From NCBI GenBank assembly GCA_029532625.1, contig JARFXM010000006.1, positions 930,001 through 994,000 of the forward strand: 64,000 nucleotides of DNA, given 5' to 3'. Every line of letters starts with the position of its first letter. Position 1 is the stretch's first letter. Below, one piece after another: positions 60,036-64,000 of this stretch. A program made the position numbers and the translations under genes. Source of the DNA: Lomentospora prolificans (Eukaryota > Ascomycota > Sordariomycetes > Microascales > Microascaceae). The notes beneath the pieces are model-generated. The model worked only from the letters and a program-made list of their open reading frames with translations, had not been told where the DNA came from and did no database searches.

Positions 60036-62075
60036 TTAGGCGGACGATACTGGCAGTCCAGTGACGGCACGCCGGGCCAAGGTAGGTGAGGGAGGTACGT
60101 TGTCGTCGGCCTCGCTATCGACCTGGCGCTCAGTCGTAAAGACAAAGTCGTCAGATGCCCTCCGGGCCGGTCGGAGATCGGGGAGCGTTTTGGCGTCTGT
60201 AAAGTCGGGGGAGGATGATAGGGACGTGAGCGACGACGTATCGGAGTCGACCGCCGCGCCGCCACCAGCGGCGAAGTTCGTGTCGTTCGAAATCTTCTTG
60301 CTGAGCTTGGAAAGCTGAGGAGCCGTGGACTTGACGGTCTTGAAGACATCTGTGACAGTATTTTTGGGAAGCGTAGCTTGCTTGGGCCTTCGGGATTTTG
60401 GCAACCGGGGCTTCGCAGGTCCCTTCTTCGAGATGGCCTTGCTGGACGTGGTGGACTTTGCGGCTGACGTAGAAACGGAGGAGGTGGACTTGACGAAAGA
60501 CAACTTTGTCTGTGCCTTGAGCGAGATCTTGCCGGGCGCGACGGCAGACAATTTGGGGCTTGCCCGTGGAGTGGGGATCCCCTGAACCTGCTCCACCTGC
60601 TTGGGCATGGCATCGGCAACATTGTGGTCGTCGTGGGCTGTCTGGGACGCCGGTGGCGAAAGGCACACTTCGAGTTTACTCCGCCTTAGCATCTCCACGC
60701 GAAGTTTGAGTTCTTCTTCGGTGAGTTCGGCCGTCTCGCCAACGTCCCTGTCGTCCCAGCGCGGCAAATGCGCCAATTCCGCAACGTCATCACACTTTCC
60801 CTTGACGATAAGATCCCAACAATCTTTAAACTCGACGCCAGAGGGCTCGGGGTCGAGGTTAATCCAGGCGGTGAAGCCATCCCTGCGGCCCCTTGTCACT
60901 TGACAGAACTCTTTGACGAGACGGCGGACGCCGGGGATCTTAAGACTGGTGCCAACAACGAGGACGGCATCGGGACGATTGCGCAAGTCGGCCATACTGA
61001 CATTGCCAATGGCATCTTCATCCGGGTTCGACTCGTTATACAGGACAATGCGTGGCCGGATACGTCCAACTCCCTGACTACGCTTCCTAGCAAATTTAAC
61101 TCGTAGCTCCTCTTGGGTTTGGCACATGTGGCAGAGGGGAGCCTCGTGACTGGTAAATCGGTCGCCGTCGAAGGGTTCGAGCTCGCCGCATTTCGTGCAA
61201 ACCATCTTCTCAAGCCCGCCGTGAAGCTGGATGGTTACGGGCCACGGGCCCTTGATGTTAAGCGGCACGTTGGTGGCCAGGGGTTTCATGTTGGTGTCGA
61301 TACAGTCGACGTTCTGGGTATACAGGCGCATCAGACGGCCCTCGGCAGCTAGCGAGGCGAGGAGGTGGTGGAAGGCTGTGGGCTGGGCCTTGCTCGTCAT
61401 GGCGGCCAGTTCGCGGACCATGGTGTGGAAAGACTGGGTAGAGGAATCATCGCGGTAAACGGCAGCGTCAAACAGGTGTTTGCCAGAACCCTTGAGCTTG
61501 TGCTGAGATTTTAGTGTCGCAAATAGTCCGGAGCTTGAACGGAAATCAGGTATGCCGGCTGATACAGATATTCCGGCACCGGCAATAACTACGATCTTTT
61601 TCTTTTTCCTTAAAACTTTGAGCAGGCGCTCTAATTGAACCGAATCGCCGCTGGTCTTGTCCTCGAGGGTACCGTAAATATTCTGCAGATCTAGATACTC
61701 GGTGGTGCGTGGCTTAGGCTGAGCGATCCTGCGCTTCTTGGCTGCGGGCGGGCCGTCGGTACTGGTGGATTCCGACACGCTGACGCAAATTTCGTCGCTG
61801 TGGAGGGTGTCGCGGGATCGACAAAGGGCCTTGATGGGCGACTGAGAGCCCGATAACGTCGTAGTAGCTGAAGGAGAAGGGTAGCCGTCAATCGAGATAT
61901 CCATATCGGGGGGGCTGGCGGGTAGCGAGGGCGATTTGGAAAGGATGGAGAGTGGTGACGAAGGCAGGGACGAAGGTGACCTGGAGGCTGGAGGCGAGGA
62001 TATTTGGCCCGATTCACAGTCATCATCGCGTCTAGAAAGTGCCTCAGGGGCCGATCTGGCAGATAATTGAGACAT
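60036..62075 (-). CDS. NAD-dependent histone deacetylase, Hst3/Hst4-type sirtuin
   Basis: An intronless gene of 679 residues. Class I sirtuins of the Hst3/Hst4 group remove acetyl from histone H3 K56 after replication. The catalytic core spans about residues 150-440: GAGISVSAGIPDFRS at 166-180, TQNVD at 253-257, the catalytic His 285 in IQLHGG, the zinc cysteines C293/C296 and C315/C318, GTSLKIPGV at about 375-383 and a late NLDPEP motif. The N terminus (1-150) is Ser/Pro-rich with a possible nuclear signal AAKKRR. The 240-residue C-terminal tail is disordered, Lys/Ser/Thr-rich and contains further basic clusters. The frame is open 87 nt upstream, but the first ATG is at 62075. The gene is convergent with CHD1. 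Confidence 0.92.
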   Translation of the reverse strand: MSQLSARSAPEALSRRDDDCESGQISSPPASRSPSSLPSSPLSILSKSPSLPASPPDMDISIDGYPSPSATTTLSGSQSPIKALCRSRDTLHSDEICVSVSESTSTDGPPAAKKRRIAQPKPRTTEYLDLQNIYGTLEDKTSGDSVQLERLLKVLRKKKKIVVIAGAGISVSAGIPDFRSSSGLFATLKSQHKLKGSGKHLFDAAVYRDDSSTQSFHTMVRELAAMTSKAQPTAFHHLLASLAAEGRLMRLYTQNVDCIDTNMKPLATNVPLNIKGPWPVTIQLHGGLEKMVCTKCGELEPFDGDRFTSHEAPLCHMCQTQEELRVKFARKRSQGVGRIRPRIVLYNESNPDEDAIGNVSMADLRNRPDAVLVVGTSLKIPGVRRLVKEFCQVTRGRRDGFTAWINLDPEPSGVEFKDCWDLIVKGKCDDVAELAHLPRWDDRDVGETAELTEEELKLRVEMLRRSKLEVCLSPPASQTAHDDHNVADAMPKQVEQVQGIPTPRASPKLSAVAPGKISLKAQTKLSFVKSTSSVSTSAAKSTTSSKAISKKGPAKPRLPKSRRPKQATLPKNTVTDVFKTVKSTAPQLSKLSKKISNDTNFAAGGGAAVDSDTSSLTSLSSSPDFTDAKTLPDLRPARRASDDFVFTTERQVDSEADDNVPPSPTLARRAVTGLPVSSA

Positions 62076-64000
62076 GTCGCGTTGGAGGCGAATTGTTGCT
62101 GCGAAATCGCCTCGGTCGACGGTTGAGGGAAATGAGGGATTGCTAAAGAGGAAAAGGAACAAGGAAATATGAAGCGGGAAGGAGGAGAGCGGAGAGAGAC
62201 AGGGAGACAGGGCGGATAGGAGATGATGGGGCCCGAGCAGATTCTCCTAATTATCGGGCATAGTAGATCTATTTTTTGGGTTCTCTCAAGACTTTGTAAT
62301 CATGGCGTGAAATTGGAGGAAATAAGTTTGGCTTTAGAGTGTAGCCGGTGGCTTTAGCGCCGAGGGGAAAGAAGAATGAATTGTCGTGGGGGAAAGACGA
62401 GACAAGGTTGAGCGGCAAAGGATGAGAAGGAGGGCGGAGAGAGTGAAAAAGGCAAGTTTGTGTGGGATTAAACACGAGTAAGAAGAAGAGAGGATAGAGG
62501 AGGGAAGATGGGAAGATTGGAAGGGTCGATGCGCGGGTTCCGAGTCGACGGTGCGGACATGGAAGGGCAAGTTGATGTGTTGACGGCGATAATAGAGTTG
62601 TCCGGACTGGGTTGGCTCGGCTTTTTTTCGTTGGTGCAAGGCCTTTGTTTTGGTGGCTAACAATGCATATAGTGTGGGAAAGAATGCTGTTCCATTTATT
62701 ATCTTGCTCTCCTTCAGTCGTTGCGGCTTTGCTGTGCTTTGGGTTGAAATACAAAGAATAATAACAAGGCCAGGGACTCAAGGGTTGGAGATGGGCGGCT
62801 GTCAATGAGTCCGGCCGACCGAGCCAGCTTTCAATGTTGTTATTTTCACTGGATACGAGTAGAGGATGGATGGGCTTTAGCAAGCAGCACGACAACAGAC
62901 ATCGGTATTATATGACAAAGGTACATCAAGGATCCAGAACGAACCAAAGAGGAATCAAGGTGTGGATGGGCAAATGGTGCTCGAAAACTGGGGAAAGCAC
63001 GACAGGGGGTTGCTCCAGTTGTTGTTGAAGAGCCGGAAGCCATCAGGTCCTGTTTCCCCTTCTTCCAGACCCAAGGAAATTCGTTGTCTGCCAGCGCTCC
63101 TCTCGTTGTTGCAAGTTTACAAGTGCATCTCAACGACTACAAAGTCTGAATGCGCTGGTCCATTGCTTTGTTTGTACCGCTGCCAAACCTCTTCGTTGTC
63201 ATCATGCAACAGGGTCATGAAGACAAGAGCGGCTAGGCAAGGCAACCTATCCTAGTTTTGCATCTCTTCTTTTAGAACTACGTGGTCTGGAAACCGCGAC
63301 TTCGGGATCAATATGGTTTTGACTCGAGTTAGCTTAAACCAGGCGTAGGTGGCGTTGGGCACTCTGTTCTGACATGAGGAAAATGGACGACGAAACTCGA
63401 TGTACTTGTAATACACACTGTTTGATCACTGGCCAACTTGCTGGCGGCTCGAAAGAAGCAGTACCGCAAGGCGGGACCTTCCCCATTGTCATATATCCCG
63501 GCACAGCAGCTATCCCACATCCCAACCGAAAGACAACGACACACAATATGGATCCAATCTGCGGCCGGGGAACGAGTACAGGTACCCAATGACGGAAACA
63601 AACGCTTACCGTAGTCGCGCAGTAAGCCTTACGCGGTAGAAGTACAAGTTTACCTTTGGAAGTTGGCGCGGGCAGCCCCGTACCGGTACGCGTGCCGGTA
63701 CCTCGATATCCCTCCCGTGCATGCATCCAAATGAAAACAACGGCAAGGGTAACTGCGTTGCTGGGCCCACGACCCAACTTTAGCCAACACGAGTCCGTTT
63801 TTGTCAGTGGGACAATATGCCAATGTCGTGCATCAACGCTTCGACTTAAGTAATCATTCACCATCTCACTCGAAGCACACCAAAGGTAGCGCTCTCAGGC
63901 TCGAGGCTTCAACTCCTAAAGAGGCGCGAAAAAAGGAGGCACCGGCGAGAACAGCTCAGGGGAATCTATCTTTCCTAGAATACCCATTTTAGACTGTTTC
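62076..64000. promoter_or_regulatory. Region upstream of the sirtuin gene
   Basis: The 1.9 kb from the sirtuin start to the window end should include its promoter and leader. It contains a 22-nt imperfect palindrome at 63680-63701. The ORFs present lack coding character and no neighbouring gene start is visible before the window ends. Confidence 0.45.
63680..63701. repeat. 22-nt imperfect palindrome centred on ACGCGT
   Basis: The left arm begins GTACCGG and the right arm ends CCGGTAC. Only one base pair per arm breaks the symmetry, so 20 of 22 bases are symmetric. The centre is an Mlu I-type ACGCGT. It could be a dimeric factor site or chance. Confidence 0.6.

Noticed and set aside
63334..63864. 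176-residue minus-strand ORF near the window end
   Set aside because: It overlaps the palindrome, has no domain and has random composition; the other strand is open too.

Overview
The window looks like nuclear DNA of a filamentous ascomycete (Pezizomycotina, most likely Sordariomycetes). Genes carry short introns (mostly 50-150 bp) with GT donors, CTAAC/CTGAC-type branch points and AG acceptors. Protein families and motif styles are those of filamentous fungi, and intergenic DNA holds poly(A)/poly(T) runs and microsatellites. Species cannot be fixed from sequence alone. No rRNA, tRNA, CRISPR, virus or transposon could be recognised.

Layout, left to right: the 3' end of a Gln/Ser/Pro-rich protein (+, 1-732); DPB4, the histone-fold subunit of DNA polymerase epsilon (-, 2736-3924); a secreted-type single-pass membrane protein (-, 7361-9049); an 18 kb stretch without a convincing gene (9050-27104); glucose-6-phosphate dehydrogenase (-, 27105-29222); a peroxisomal 4-coumarate-CoA-ligase-like enzyme ending in AKL (-, 33700-35701); ATP11 (-, 36516-37472) divergent from SLD3 (+, 37926-40988); TRS65 (-, 41324-43221) divergent from PRP40 (+, 43845-46581); RLI1/ABCE1 (-, 48215-50630) divergent from CHD1 (+, 53408-58555); and an Hst3/Hst4-type sirtuin (-, 60036-62075). 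Exon maps were built by hand from splice signals plus family conservation, and are given for each gene.

Most genes are housekeeping genes. Four act on DNA replication or replication-linked chromatin: Dpb4, Sld3, Chd1 and the sirtuin. The rest serve splicing (Prp40), ribosome recycling (Rli1), TRAPPII trafficking (Trs65), mitochondrial F1 assembly (Atp11), NADPH supply (G6PDH) and peroxisomal acyl activation. They do not form an obvious pathway cluster.

The most useful results are gene-model points that simple ORF reading misses: an in-frame, stop-free 87-nt intron in DPB4, a signal peptide split by a 270-bp intron in the membrane protein, a 12-nt micro-exon inside the Fe-S region of RLI1, and a 21-nt micro-exon in G6PDH. 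The 18 kb gene desert is the largest unexplained feature. I did not find evidence for a clearly new biological system.
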